DNA from: Rotaria sp. Silwood1
Taxonomy: Eukaryota > Rotifera > Eurotatoria > Philodinida > Philodinidae
Direction: 5' to 3'
NCBI GenBank assembly: GCA_905250075.1
Contig: CAJNOP010000302.1
Span: 62,001 to 126,000 of the forward strand
Length of the DNA: 64,000 bases
Numbering within the stretch: the first letter of the stretch is position 1; every line of letters begins with the position of its first letter. Made by a program: the position numbers and the translations under genes. The notes under the pieces are model-generated. The model ran no database searches and was not told where the DNA came from. It worked only from the letters and a program-made list of their open reading frames with translations. Shown here one piece after another: positions 35,437 through 48,631 of this stretch.

Positions 35437-37517
35437 ATGTTAAACAGATTTATTCCAACTCTTATTACATTATCGGTAGAGTTCGCCTATCGAATTCTTG
35501 ATCATCTTAGTGATTTCAATCTTTTGTGCTCCATGTACAACGTTTGTAACAGTATGAATGTGATTGGCGACAGCTACTATCGATATCAGGTAAAACACAG
35601 TTATATCAGTAAGCTGAGCTTTTATCATGTTCAACATAATATTCATTTATCTAAGACGTCAATCTATACACCATCTTGCTAGTGTATTTTTCTTGTCCAA
35701 CCACTCGTCATTAGGTGGAACCGAATAAATTTGATGACTTGTTAAAAACTACATATGATTATAGTTCTATTCGAAAACTTTGATTGATCAATGACAGTAA
35801 TGAATTTTAAGTAAAACAATGCCACTAAAAATAACCTAATGATTACGAGAATGAGTACCATTCATTGCCATGACGATAACTTACAGAATAATAAGTGAAA
35901 AACTACTTAGAATCTATGTTTCAAAAATCATCATGCAAACTGAAGTAAGACAAATATTCAAGGGGGAAACGGCGGACTTTTGGACTTGAAGTTACTTTGA
36001 GCTACTTTAAGCTACTTCAAGTTACTTTCAGCTACTTGAAGTAGCTTACTTTGAAGTACTTTTCAACTTCAAATTTACCTGAAGTCACTTGAAGTTACTT
36101 TAACCTACTTGTTCCTACTTTGGACTACTTGGGTGGTACTTTGAGCTACTTCAAGTAGTCTACTTTCACGTACTTTGACGTACTTTTCTACTTCAAGTCC
36201 GCCGTTTCCCCCTTGCAAATATTGTTAAAATCGATTCTTTCCAAGAACAATGTATCAACAACACTACTAGATTAGCGATACAGAGCGATGTATGATCCGT
36301 TTATCTCTACTATACATTGCCTTAAATAAGACAGGCAACTCTTATAATATTTGCCGAAATATAACTCAGAAGTCAAACAATGTCATGAACATAAAAACGT
36401 CAACACCACTTCCAATGAATGAAAAATTTTTGTTTTTTCTGCATCAAACATTGACGAGTATCAGGACTTATTATTCATTATTTATTCAGTCGATACTGTG
36501 CTTTCGCATTTTTTTCCCAGAGGTTCGAATTTGCATCGTCGACCCAATAACAATTTTAAGACAGCTAACATGCGCCACAAGAAATTCTTATACTTACCAA
36601 AATTTCCAGCGTTTTCTATCTGAAACGAAAAATTCTGCTGTGAATGAACTAGGTCACACATTTTCTGAATAAAGTAACTATTGGTGCCTATCGATCCTTT
36701 TGAGATATTTCCTGGCAAACCCTTCAATCATTTCAACTTTTTATTCTCATACATAGACACTAACTCTGCTAGACCATAGCTACAAAAAGATCGGTGATGA
36801 AGAGGTACAACATTTTGACGAAACTCTCAAACAAAACAAAGTATTGTCTCCATATTCATTATCTATCATTTATTACTTTTCAAGATAGATATTAACCATA
36901 CTGAAACTCTCCCTAAATGAAATGGGTGAGGAAGGAACACAATATCTTGATAATGGTCTCGAAGAAAAGCAAGTAATATCCTTACTTTCTCTATCTATCA
37001 TTCAATATCTGTTCAAAATAGACACTAACTGTACTGGACCTCTCCACAAATAATATCGGCGATGAAGGAGAACAGCATTTCGCCCAAAATCTCGAAAAAA
37101 ACCAAGTAGTATCCTTGATTTCTTTATTTATCGTTTATTACGTGTTCTAAACAGACACTACCTACACTGAACTTCAGGAAGAATCGAATCGGTGATGAAG
37201 GAGCACAATATCTCGCCGACGCTCTCGAACAAAATCAGGTAATCGCTTTGCTTGCTTCATTTATCATTCAATACTTATTCAAAACAGATACTAATCACAC
37301 TGAGTCTTAGCGGCAATAATATTGGTCATCGAGGAGCATAACATATTGTTCAAACTCTCGAATAAAACGAAGTAATGTCCTAATCTTCCACTATCTATCA
37401 TTTATTGCATTTTTAAAACAGACACTAACCGCATTGTACCTTTATTACAATAAACTTCGTCGTCAAGGAGCAAAATTTCTAGCCAATGCTCAACAAAGAA
37501 ATCGAATAAAGTTCTAA
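35437..37517 (+). pseudogene. F-box / ribonuclease-inhibitor-type LRR gene, degraded
   Basis: An F-box exon (35437-35589) reads LITLSVEFAYRILDHLSDF and NVCNSMNVIGDSYYRYQ, ending in CAG before GTAAAA. After a disrupted stretch come six LRR exons. Five are exactly 84 bp, one 28-residue repeat each (36757-36840, 36889-36972, 37022-37105, 37155-37238, 37288-37371), and a longer last exon (37422-37517) ends in TAA. Repeats read like LTVLDLSTNNIGDEGEQHFA. Introns of 48-50 bp separate the exons. The fifth LRR has TAA at 37339 and 37363, both where neighbours have CAA (Gln). The connection between F-box and LRR is not reconstructible and contains a hAT-type MITE. The intact family would pair ubiquitin-ligase recruitment with LRR target binding. 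Confidence 0.75.
35959..36215. mobile_element. hAT-type MITE with perfect TIRs and 8-bp duplication
   Basis: The ends are perfect 21-bp inverted repeats beginning CAAGGGGGAAACGGCGGAC. The flanks are the identical octamer CAAATATT (35951-35958 and 36216-36223), the target-site duplication length of hAT transposons. The interior is a degenerate array of about 10-bp units such as AGCTACTT and ACTTCAAGT. Total 257 bp, non-coding. It sits in the broken stretch between the F-box and LRR exons. Confidence 0.88.
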
Positions 37518-40181
37518 TTTCTTTTGATGATATACACGATCTCTAAACTGATACTCTTAAAAGAATTGATATGAGAATGCCGTTGCTGGTGCGACTGTTT
37601 GCGGATATTTGTAGGTTTTGTGTCTCCACGTTCACGTTTGTTATTTCTTGAGCCGTATTTCACAAGAGTTTCAATTGTATTGTTTGTTGAACCACGCTGT
37701 ATTTTGATTTTTTATTTTGTTTTTGACTATTGATACAAGCAGATGTTTCACGATTAAGGTTTATTTCAAATGAAGAAATAGGCTTTCAACTGCGTTTGAA
37801 ATCTTTGATGAGTCAATGTAGTCAAGCGAAATGATGCAAACATACTAATCGTGTGTATTGAAAAGAAAATCGATAAGTTTTGTTTTCAGAGAAATGTATG
37901 CTACACATGAATGAACAAAGGAATAAGTAAGATCATCATTGAACGTATTTGTATAGTATAACTGTGATTCGAATCAGAGATAGCATATGACTCGTGTCTT
38001 TCAACCTGTGAATTATAATCCACATCCGACATATAAACAAATGGTGGGTAATGATAAAGAATCTTTAAGATATAAGATCTATGGATTCATTCATTCATTT
38101 TTTGCGAAAGTCTTAGCCGTCGCTGTATTGGATGCAATTTAATTGAAATATTCTGATTCTGTTTTGTTGATAAAATATGTATGAGATCATGCTCTCCGAT
38201 GGTGGCATCTGATCGTTGATACATAACATTTAAAGCAGTACTGGTCACAATTGAGTAGCACAGTATCTTGCAGCTGATCTTTTAGTATTACAAGCACAAT
38301 TCTGTAAGGATGTGTGTAGATGTGGTTATTTTACTTGCATTCATACACTCACAGCCATACATCCACCCTCACCCACGTTACTTTTGGACTACTCCGTATT
38401 ACGCAGTTCTCTCTGTTTCATATAATTTTGAGAAACATACAAGACGTTGTTGTTTGAATTGCAATGTCGTGACACCATCATGAATGAAATATTCCATCGT
38501 TCACTTTATCGTAGTACCTGCAAGTCTCACTCTATCCAGACTCACACGCTTTCAGTCACCATAGAAACACAAATCTGATTTTCCATTATGTTCAGAATCA
38601 TAAGAAACTAGCCACTAGTGCTCTTATCATTGACTTTTACAGTAGATTATGGTATGATCGAGGAAGAGAAAAGGGTCCGTTGCTGTTTCTATCCAGAATG
38701 TAAATTTTCAGTAAATATATTGGTACATAAAAGTTATTCTGATTCAATCGACAAGTTTGGGTGGTATTTTTTGAAAGACGAGCAACAAACATATCAAAGA
38801 GAGTAATGATAAGGGCTTGAACGTATTGATCACGAATAAGACAGGAGAATGTTTACGTAGATGAAAAGAAAATTAAGCCCAAATGTTTTAATAAATATCA
38901 TTATAAAACGTTCAAGACCTCTGTGCATTCCTGTGGATATAACCCAAGTAGTCTTTAATCTGTATGCTGTCTACCTACGGTAAAGTATGAACGAGATGGC
39001 TAACGTCTTTAAGATTTGTCAGCCAACTTCTCAGCATATTTTGCATCATTCTATCGCCGAACTAGGTCACCTTTTCTACACTTCATCGTCGATTTGCCCC
39101 TGAGGTATGAATTATAATGTTGACATCTTTAAATATGTGATATAAATTCTGCAGACTTTTCAGACAATCGACAAATATGTTTTGCGAAACATTCTCATCC
39201 AATCCTGTAACTTCTTTCATTTCATAAGCCTAATTTGATGTCGCATCACAAATATCTTAGCTTATTTTATTTGTCGGCTTTGTGCGTGCCCTAACATTCG
39301 ATAATCATATTTATCAAACACTTTATCCAAAAACTAAACATGTTGAAACAAAAATTCTTCTAGTGGTCAATTAAAATGCGTCATTTGATACTGTACTGGT
39401 TTTCCAGTTCACTTAGTCGAATGCGGCACAATGCTTAGCAAAGTTCTCTTTTCTCTTATGAAGTGTGCGTGATAAAAAGACCAACTCTTGCACATGCATT
39501 CGTCTATGAGCTCTGATATACCTCTAAAGTCACAATCTGGATATAAATCTAGGTGTGAATGCCAATATTTCGTCTTTATTTGTGCGCATGTAAACCAACA
39601 CGCTCCAAAATCCGCATATCCCTCACTCATCTCCACATTTCAGCCCCATGTCGACAGTTATATACTATACCCACCTTCATGCCGTCTACTTTCCTAACCA
39701 ATGATTGATTGATGCTATGCTACTATGTTTTGTATACATCAATAAATTCACGTTGCTCTAACACTTTAATGGTCCCTATATCAATAGCGAAGTAGATGAT
39801 TTTCACATGCATAACAGACCAATACGTGTCAATAATGAGGTGTGCTTGATCAAATAATGGTTTCTGATCATGAAAACTTGAGAATGCACCAGTCTAAATA
39901 ATGTGTGTTTTGTATATGGTAGTATGTGCTGATGGCGATTAACTATCTCAATACATCTGTGATAAACATTCTATAATTTGATAGATATAACTATAGCAAA
40001 TTTCTATTGTTCGAGCCCAATATTTAGTTTCGAATATAGATGTGTGCAGTTCGCGCGTTATCATAACACCTGGCTGACACAGATAACTATCTGTGCCGTC
40101 GACAGAAAAGTCTCTTATCTTTTAGTTACATTCAAGAGACTGACACATACGCAACTTGAGCCGTGAAAATAATCATCAAAA
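37518..40181. other. Intergenic DNA upstream of the mannosidase gene
   Basis: Open frames at 38618-38806 (+) and 39409-39636 (-) were examined and not recognised. A telomere-like mini-element lies at 38309-38377 and a weaker C/A-rich patch near 38525-38560. The mannosidase promoter should be near 40000-40180, but no TATA box can be assigned. Confidence 0.4.
38309..38377. repeat. Telomere-like G/T then C/A mini-element
   Basis: GGATGTGTGTAGATGTGG lies on the left, with CATACACTCACAGCC and ACATCCACCCTCACCCAC on the right. Confidence 0.45.
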
Positions 40182-43100
40182 ATGGTAAGATGACTATTAA
40201 TGTTTCAATAAATGACCTTCCTGCTTAGGCAAATTATATGGCAATGTCTTGTACAATAATTCTTTCAATTGCAATGCACAGTTTCGCAGCACCAACCAAG
40301 GCACATAGTAGTTGTGGTTATGATGTAAAAAGCATACGTACATCGATTTTGTAAATTAGAGAAAAAGATGTATTGATGTTGTAGTTCTGCAATTTGGGTC
40401 ATCCAAATAAACTCAATGTTCACATCGTGACTCATACACATGATGATGTTGGTTGGCTAAAAACAATCGATCAATATTACTATGGATGTGAGTGATAAAT
40501 TCGGTGGAGCGATTTTGCAAATAGAATGGTCAATTATATTAATTATTTTCTTATTTAGCTCGCAGCGAAATTTGTAACCGAGGTGTTCAATACATCATTG
40601 ATTCGATGATTCAAGCATTACTAGATAATCCTGATCGACGATACATTTATGTCGAAATGGCTTTTTTTTGGCGTTGGTGGAATCAACAATCGGATGACAT
40701 GCGTAATACAGTTCGACAACTCGTCAACGAAGGTTTGTATGGATTAAACTTGGATATAATGAACAAAATCAATGTAACTCATGCAGATCAATTTCTTTGT
40801 TCTGCCATAATGACTAGGTCGTCTCGAGTTCATCTCAGGTGGTTGGTCGATGCATGATGAAGGGGCAACACACTACAATTCAATTATTGATCAACACAGT
40901 TTAGGTGCTGAGTTTTTACGTGATCAGTTTGGTGATTGTGCTCGACCGAAAATTGGTTGGCAAATCGATCCGTTTGGTCATTCACGAGAAGTGGCTTCAC
41001 TCTTTGCACAGGTCTCATAAAGTTCTAATGCGAGTGTAGAATAATACTTCTATTGCCTATACATAGATGGGCTTCGATGGTCTTTTCTTTGGACGAGCTG
41101 ATTATCAAGATATTGCAAAACGAAATATAACAAAAACTATGGAAATGATTTGGAAAGGGAGCGCCAACTTAGGTAAGTCAGAATTGTAGTGCTTCGATCT
41201 GATCCAAAATCGAAATCGGTTTGGATACACGCGAAACTATTGATTTGCAGTCGAAAGTATTCTTTATACAACATTTGTAGATCGTCAAAGTTGGCTGTTT
41301 ACGGGTATTCTACCACACGGATATGATGCGCCAGAATCACTCTGTTTTGATATCCTTTGTACAGATGCACCGATTATGGTTTGTCAAAATGCTAGGCTTA
41401 TTTTCCCTTTATCTGATTAAAGATTTCTAGGATGATGCTCGTTTACACGATTACAATGTTCCTGAACGTGTTCAAACTTTTATCAATGCTGCACATAATG
41501 AGGTCTTCTTTTTTATGTCAATATTTTTTTCTTGATTCATTCCTCAAAAGTGTCTGTCTTGCATTTTTTTAAATAATCAACAGGCTAATAGTTATACGAC
41601 AAATCATATCATTATGACTTTTGGTAGTGACTTTCAAGATCAGAATGCACATGAGAAATTCAAAAATTTGGACAAATTGATCAACTATGTCAATGCTCGG
41701 GTAGGCATTGTACAACTATTGATTGATATTGTTCTCAATCGATATAATTATTAGCAAGCAAATGGTAGTGATGTTAATGTTTTCTACTCAACACCATCAT
41801 GCTACTTGTATGCTTTGAATCAAGCGAACAAACAATGGACATCGAAAACAGACGACTTTTTTCCTTATGCCACTCATTCACATGCCTTCTGGACAGGCTA
41901 TTATACTTCACGAGCTACTCTCAAAGGTTATGAACGTTACTCAAACAATATTCTTCAAGTTACACGTCAATTAAATGCATTCTCACAAAGCAATCGACAC
42001 AATACTATTTTCTATTTGAGTAAGATGAATATCTTGATTAACACATAGTCGTACTTCTTTGCATAGGTGAAGCGATGGGGATTGTTCAACATCATGACGC
42101 AGTTAGTGGAACAGAGAGACAGCATGTTGCCAATGATTATGTTCAACGATTATCTGAAGGAATCGACAAAGTAGTAGTATGTACTCGCATAAGACTAATT
42201 TCATTCAATGATAATATTGGCATGAATGTACTAGGATGTTATCAATGATGCCTATAGTAAACTTTTACCCAAAGAAGGTCACACACCTTCTGTAGCACGA
42301 CAGTTTCTCTGTTTATTTTCAAACATCAGTGAGTGTCTGCCGATTGAAGGACAAGATCAAGTAAATGAATTTCTAAATGACGAATGATAGATATCTCTTT
42401 CATTGTTTTAGTTCACTTTGACACTCTGGAATCCAACGATTCATCCAGTGACTATTCATCCGCATGTACCCGTCACTCGAGAATATTCGATTCATGATCC
42501 CATGGGGAACTTTGTTTTAGCTGACGTATAGAATAGATCACAAATGAAAAACAAAGAACATAATCTGTTTTGCTTTCTCTGTTGTAGTATACCCCAATTT
42601 CAGACACCACAAAAATGATTCCTGGTCGAACAAGTGCTGCTCAAAATCAGTATATCTTCGAAGCACAATTACCTGCACTTGGCTACAATACTTACTACTT
42701 CGAAGCTAGAAGTATGTACAATTTCTATAGATAAAGTCAATTGTTTTTTTTTGAACAAGAAACTCTTCAAAAGGTGTCATAAAAGTGCGAATAAAATGTT
42801 TGTGTATCCATAAAGAAAAGATGAAAGACTTCAAAATGCGAATAGTTTTTTCTTATTTAATAGACCAATTATGTTTTCAAAGTGGATCTGTACATTCTAC
42901 TTCTGTTCTTCAATAAATAATTCCGCGTGTATCTACATACATTGTTTTTTCTCTTTGCATTGTGAATATTCAAAACATCCAGTTTCGATTATTTGTTTTT
43001 TTTTTCAAAATCAAAAATGTTCTTGAAAATATTTTTCTTTCTTGAAAAATAATTTTCATCATTTTCCTTTGTTATTTAATATGATAGCCGATAAACAAAG

Positions 43101-45048
43101 ACACGTACACAAAGAAGTGATAATGACACAAAATGAAGCATGTATTTTACAAAACGAAGTAGGACACTGTCAGTCTTTATTATTCATCAGTTGATTTGTC
43201 ATTAATAGCATCTGCGTGTGGAATTCGATGATCAAGGCAATTTGCAACATATTATCAATCTCGAGAAGAATTTGACACTACCATTTACTAATCAGGGCTT
43301 CTATTGGTACTCAAGTAAGTTATTTAGATATGTGAAAAATAACTATTTTATCTAATAAGGATCAGAGAATACTTTTGTATAGAGAAGAAATGTTAAGATG
43401 AAACTGATTGTGACTTTGATAGCGATCGAAGACAGGTAATTAACAGATTCCATAAATAGGAATCAACATCGTTATAAATAATTTCGCTGTAAATCGAATG
43501 GGTTAATCACGAACTTAAGCCTACTTAACTCATAAAATTTTGAGTTCTGTTTGTTCGTTGTTTTGGAAATTATTTGTTTCAAAAAACAAACGATCTATTT
43601 CTCTTATTTTGTGAAAAGTATTAAATATGTCCGACATTGAGATCATGAAGTTTATAAACCATATGTTATTTTAAAAAGTCAAGCTTCTCAGATGTTTCAT
43701 GAGCACTTCTTGCTTTTGCCTTGAAACTATTCTATTTCTGCTTCGATAGGCTTTCCCAGCAACAGTACTCAGGGATTTGAAGCATCTGGTGCCTACATGT
43801 TTCGACCATTGAGTTCTCATGCACAACCAGTAAGCACCCAACGTACCATGTAAGTATTTTCATTTAAAATGATTCTTTCAACGACTTGTCATTTCGCTGA
43901 AAAACTAATAAAATAGAAATTGTACAAAAACAAAAATATTACAATCGGCATTCATTGTCTTCAACTCATGGGTCACCCAGCAGATCACTCTCTATCCAGA
44001 AGCACCAGCTGTTGAAATCGAATGGACATTGGGTCCTATTCCTATTGACGATAATGTTGGAAAAGAGATTGTTATTCGTTACGATACCAATATCAACAGT
44101 GCATCGAAATATTATACAGATGCCAATGGACGTGAAGTACTTGAACGTATTCGTAATTATCGACCTACATGGAATTATTCGAGTGATGAACCAATAAGTG
44201 GAAATTATTATCCAATAAACAGTCGCATCTGGATTCGAGATAATCAAACTCAATTAACTATACTCACTGGTACGAATGATTTTATCGCACCTCCTATAAC
44301 TCATTCTATCATTCGAAAATTTTTTAGATCGATCGGAAGGTGGTGGGAGTATGTATGATGGCTCCATCGAAATTATGCTTCATCGTCGAATTCTCTATAC
44401 CGATGGAGTTAGTCTTAATGAAGCATTAAACGAAACAGCCTATGGCAAAGGTCTTGTTGTTCGTGGTAAACATTATCTTTTTGTTGAACCTCCTTCCAAT
44501 AGTGCTCGCATGCATCGAATTAGTGCTCAAAGCTTGTTCCTATATCCTCTAGCTACATATTCATTGCCTGATACATCATCTTATATAAACTATTCGATGA
44601 TTTATCGCCAAACATGGTCGGCTCTAGCAGACATAATGCCACTCAATGTCCATCTCTTGACATTTGATCAATTGAGTCCGAAAGAATATCTTGTTCGTCT
44701 CGAACATTATTTTGAATTGAATGAAGATGATACATATTCACAACCAGTCACTATTGATCTACAAGATGTGTTCAAAACTATTGGCACAATTGTTCATGTA
44801 CAAGAAATGATACTCACTGCCAATTTACCTTTGTCGGACTTGCATAGACTAGAGTGGATCACTAATAATGGTGAATCATCACATCTTCACATGCCGCGTA
44901 AGTTTGATATTATTTGAAGATTGTGTTGGGTGATGTGATGCATATATATATTTATCCTTTTCTTTTACTAGAAGGAAGTACATTGCAAGAAACAATAATT
45001 ACTCTGCATCCAATGCAAATCAGAACATTTCAAATTACGACCGATTAG
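40182..45048 (+). CDS. Lysosomal-type alpha-mannosidase (GH38)
   Basis: Twenty exons join in phase to 1002 residues. They start at 40182, 40229, 40385, 40559, 40818, 41067, 41251, 41431, 41584, 41755, 42067, 42235, 42412, 42588, 43088, 43209, 43750, 43917, 44328 and 44972, with stop TAG at 45046. The first exon holds only ATG. A signal peptide ([20 protein letters not shown]) is followed by CGYD, as in lysosomal alpha-mannosidases. Zinc ligands are visible: His52 and Asp54 in [13 protein letters not shown] and His429 in [10 protein letters not shown]. The nucleophile is Asp176 in [12 protein letters not shown]. The C-terminal region has [20 protein letters not shown], the usual DRSxG block. 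The enzyme removes alpha-linked mannose from N-glycans in the acidic lysosome. All key residues are present, so it should be active. Length is typical (about 1000). Confidence 0.95.
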
Positions 45049-45407
45049 ATTATTTACATCGTACATTTCTTTTCCCTTTCATTTTCTAGCTTTTATCTTA
45101 GCTTAACTCTATGAACAATGTCTTTTTTTGCATCAATTGACATCTTCCAGTATGAAATCAAACAGCTCAAATTTTTTATTAGAAATTTTTCAAATAGTTA
45201 TTTTTGATTCTGTCGTGTATTAAGATACAGACTAATATTAATTGCAATACAATATCAATGCCATTCGTAAGAGTGTAGATGTGATTGAGCTCAAGACTCA
45301 TAGTTACACTCTTTTTAGAAGTTCGATCTTAATAATACTTTCATCATAGATATAATATGCGGTCTAAACTACACTCTGAAATTCTTGCAGCTATTAGACG
45401 GAATATT

Positions 45408-45485
45408 TAGGGTGTGGGTGGGTTTTTGGGTTGACTGTGCTTGTGAGTGGATGTTATCTTTTCATTTACGCTCATACCTACCCTA
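45408..45485. repeat. Telomere-like G/T then C/A mini-element
   Basis: TAGGGTGTGGGTGGGTTT opens the segment and GCTCATACCTACCCTAA closes it, with GTGAGTGGATGTTATC in between. A weaker relative (GAGTGTAGATGTGATTGAG ... GTTACACTC) lies at 45268-45310. Confidence 0.5.
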
Positions 45486-45729
45486 AACAGATAATTACTT
45501 ATAACTTTTCCAAGAAAACTGTTAGATTATCATTTCAATAAATGTAAGAATTAATTCACATTCAAATATATTCATGTTATGGAAAGATAAACAAATCACA
45601 GGCAGATTATTAGAATTAAAGAATGTTGAAAAATCAGAAAGAAAGCAGATCTATCATTACCCGATCAGTCAAAAATGAAGCATTAACAAGTTATGACAGA
45701 TACTTTCCATTTTCTTTCAACGCATTCTA

Positions 45730-45877
45730 CACATCGACAAATATCTGAATTTTTGCGTTTCAACGGTTGATATAATTTTCGACTTTACATCGTTAAAATG
45801 AATGAAGCGACAAAATTTTACACATGTTCATGAAATAACTGCATTACAGCGCAAAAATTCGAAGATTTGTTGATGTG
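45730..45877. repeat. Inverted repeat with 28-bp arms
   Basis: CACATCGACAAATATCTG (continuing AATTTTTGCG) at 45730-45757 pairs with CGCAAAAATTCGAAGATT (continuing TGTTGATGTG) at 45850-45877. Weaker pairing extends outward. It could be a small MITE or a transcribed hairpin. Confidence 0.5.
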
Positions 45878-46229
45878 TATAACACATTCCAAGAAAACAT
45901 TTCAACGACTGCATGACACTGTCTGTTTGATGAATTTTCAAGTAATGTCTCATGATGAAAGGTTTTGTATTGTAAGTAAAAAAAAAAATTAGATACATTC
46001 GAATCGAATTAAAGATCACACCGCCAAACTAACAAATATAAAATACAGTGTGTCTTTGACATGCATCGATCGATACTGAGTTATTCGATTTTCAAGGAAT
46101 GTTTAGAGAATGTTCAGTCCTCCTAATTCGAAATATCAACAATCATTTTTTTGCTTGTGTTAATTAGATCGAGCACCAGGAGTTGCATAAGAAAAAAATG
46201 TGCTTCAAATTGAAAAAAACAACGTTATG

Positions 46230-46749
46230 AACGCTTCCCCTCAAAAAAAGTCTATTTTCGTCAGAAATTCCGAAATTGAGATAAATGCATGAGAAGATAG
46301 CTCGTCTTTTGATCTTTCATAAACGATAAAAATTTTTACTCGGTACCGTTTTTTTTCCAAAAATTTTCGAAGATTTCCGTCGCCCTCTATTCGAAAAATA
46401 AGCTGTTTTTACAAAAAACTAAAAATATTTTTCGTTTTTTCTCAGTTTATGCTTTTTCAAACGCCCAAACACGTTTCTCTGTCAAGGCTCGTATAACATA
46501 TTTATTATTTTTTTTGTGTTAGAATGAGCATGTCGAGATGCAATGCACAAAAGAGTCCTTTTTTTTTGGAAATAAGTGTTTTTTTATTATCATATACGAG
46601 AATGCCTCTATAGAAACGGGACCATTTTTTAGGAGTTGTTTTGAGTCATTGAATTTGTCATCCTTTTTTTTCGCTTGAAAAGTAAGTATTTAAAAAAAGG
46701 ACTCTTTGGTGCACTGCGTCTTGACATGCTCTTTCTAACAAAAAATAAA
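46230..46749. mobile_element. TTAA-type element, copy 1, cut by the scaffold gap
   Basis: It aligns by eye along its length with the element at 61972-62651. Examples are CCCCTCAAAAAAAGTC near the start, AAAAATTTTYGAAGATTT, AGAGTCC or GGTCC followed by TTTTTTT, GAGTCATTGAA, and GACATGCTCTTT near the end. A long hairpin pairs 46526-46567 with 46692-46732. The right end is lost in the run of Ns. Confidence 0.6.
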
Positions 46750-46849
46750 NNNNNNNNNNNNNNNNNNNNNNNNNNNNNNNNNNNNNNNNNNNNNNNNNNN
46801 NNNNNNNNNNNNNNNNNNNNNNNNNNNNNNNNNNNNNNNNNNNNNNNNN
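46750..46849. other. Scaffold gap of 100 N
   Basis: Exactly 100 Ns, the usual placeholder for a gap of unknown size. The real sequence here is unknown. Frames crossing it are artefacts. Confidence 0.98.
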
Positions 46850-47735
46850 CAATAAACAAAAATAAAACCTATTTGGCAAAGTTTTTTGTTTTTTAAATAT
46901 ATTGTATCTTAATGAACTGCAAACAGCAAACACAAAAAATCATGTTCGATACAAATGACACTGAAACATCTAACTATGTCCATATTACAGCTAGAGAAAA
47001 TTACTAGCTTGCTAATGTAGCATAATCTTCAATTATTTCAACACTATATTCGTATGCAACTGATTAATTCAGTTCATTTACAAAGTTATCTTAGATCTGA
47101 AAATTCCTGCATCGCTTTTTTAGAAACTTCGTCATGATAATTCATTTATGAAATTGTAGTATAGAACACATAATATAGAAAGTTATACTACCTATATAAA
47201 TCGTTATCTGAATTCGAGCTAGACGCTTAACAATCTGCTAAATGTTCATTCAAAATTTTAATTATTAGGTAAACTTTGATCATAAATTAAAGTAGACACA
47301 TTGGGACATAATGATATTTGAAAATATTCTGTTGGGATTAAAAATGGTTTCATTCATCAAATGATATATGAATTATAGATGTATGAATGGAAGATGTTTT
47401 TTCATCAATTGCATAAACATTTAATTGTATTTGATTGGTATTTTTTTATTAAATCAAACGAATTATTTTATAATTTATATTATATTCAATTAAATTAATC
47501 AGAAGCAAATTCTTAATACAATCATTTCCTAGTATTTAGTCTTGAAATAAAATTTAAAGCTAAATTATCAATATGCATGTTTTGCTTTTAAGATTTTTTC
47601 TAATTTAATATAAACTTTTTTACTTCATATTAATTTATTTTTATAAATTTCAAACTTACTTGATTGTTTAATTGATATTTTCTCAATTTTAATGATTGAT
47701 GATGTAGTTCAATAACTTCGAATAGAATTTTCTAA

Positions 47736-47790
47736 TGGGTGTGAGTGTGGGTGTGAAAATTTTTTTACAATTACACATTCATACCTTCCG
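47736..47790. repeat. Telomere-like G/T then C/A mini-element
   Basis: GGGTGTGAGTGTGGGTGTG, then a T run, then ACAATTACACATTCATACC. Confidence 0.5.
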
Positions 47791-48429
47791 TATCAAAAAA
47801 AAGATTCTTTTTCAGTTTCCAAACAAAAATATTCTTTAACTACAACAATTGTTCTGATTATCAAGGACTAAAATTATCGTAATTTTCCACTATTGTTTTA
47901 TTAAAACTAGGTTTTATATCCTCAGGAAAATGAAATGAGGTCAAGCGCAATGACTGTTACGACTAACTAATTGTTTACTACTTTCGTTTTATAACTCATC
48001 GATGTTTTTTATATAGTAGAGAAGAAATGCTTGGAGAAATATACGAGCAACTCTATCTATTAAGGAACCTTTTATTGAAGAGTGAAAGATGTTGACGGTA
48101 TTAAGTTTTTATTTGGAAGAGACATTAAAGTCATGAAGGTCTTTTTTCATTTGGTAATAGAAAATAGCTTAATTTTGGTGTGGAAGTTAAAAGTATATCT
48201 ATTATAGTGGTGGCGAATTTTCTCTTCATGGATAGAAACTTGAAGTCTATCTCTCATTAGAAAGAAACTAACTCCTTTAGATACGCATCACGGACGCAAT
48301 TTAATTCATTTCTTATTATTATTTATGATGACAATCTATTGATTTAATGAATAAATAAAGAAAAGGATGAATGATGATCGCTTCCCAATCACAATACATA
48401 CGAGACAAAAAAACAAAGAAATTAAGAAT

Positions 48430-48528
48430 GGTGTGTGTCTGGGTCTGAGGTGTGAATGTGCAACTACGTGTTGGTGAATAATTACGACAGCAGCATCGAG
48501 AGCCAAACCCACACCCATACACACCCTC
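48430..48528. repeat. Telomere-like G/T then C/A mini-element
   Basis: GGTGTGTGTCTGGGTCTGAG and GTGTGAATGTG lie on the left, AACCCACACCCATACACACC on the right. It lies about 100 bp beyond the 3' end of the lysyl oxidase coding region. Confidence 0.5.
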
Positions 48529-48631
48529 TGTAATAGTTTTGACGAGACGCTCGATTAAGTCAATAGTATGTTCAAGATAGTTCTTCTTCAATCCACGATG
48601 AATATGTAAGCAAATAGAACGAATTGCTTTT

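Larger units (their letters stand above)
45049..48631. other. Intergenic DNA with repeats and a scaffold gap
   Basis: No gene is recognised. It holds weak and strong telomere-like mini-elements, a short inverted repeat (45730-45877), a copy of the TTAA-type element (46230-46749) and the N gap. Confidence 0.5.

Noticed and set aside
46629-46933. Frames running through the gap
   Set aside because: They consist of unknown bases and flanking element sequence.
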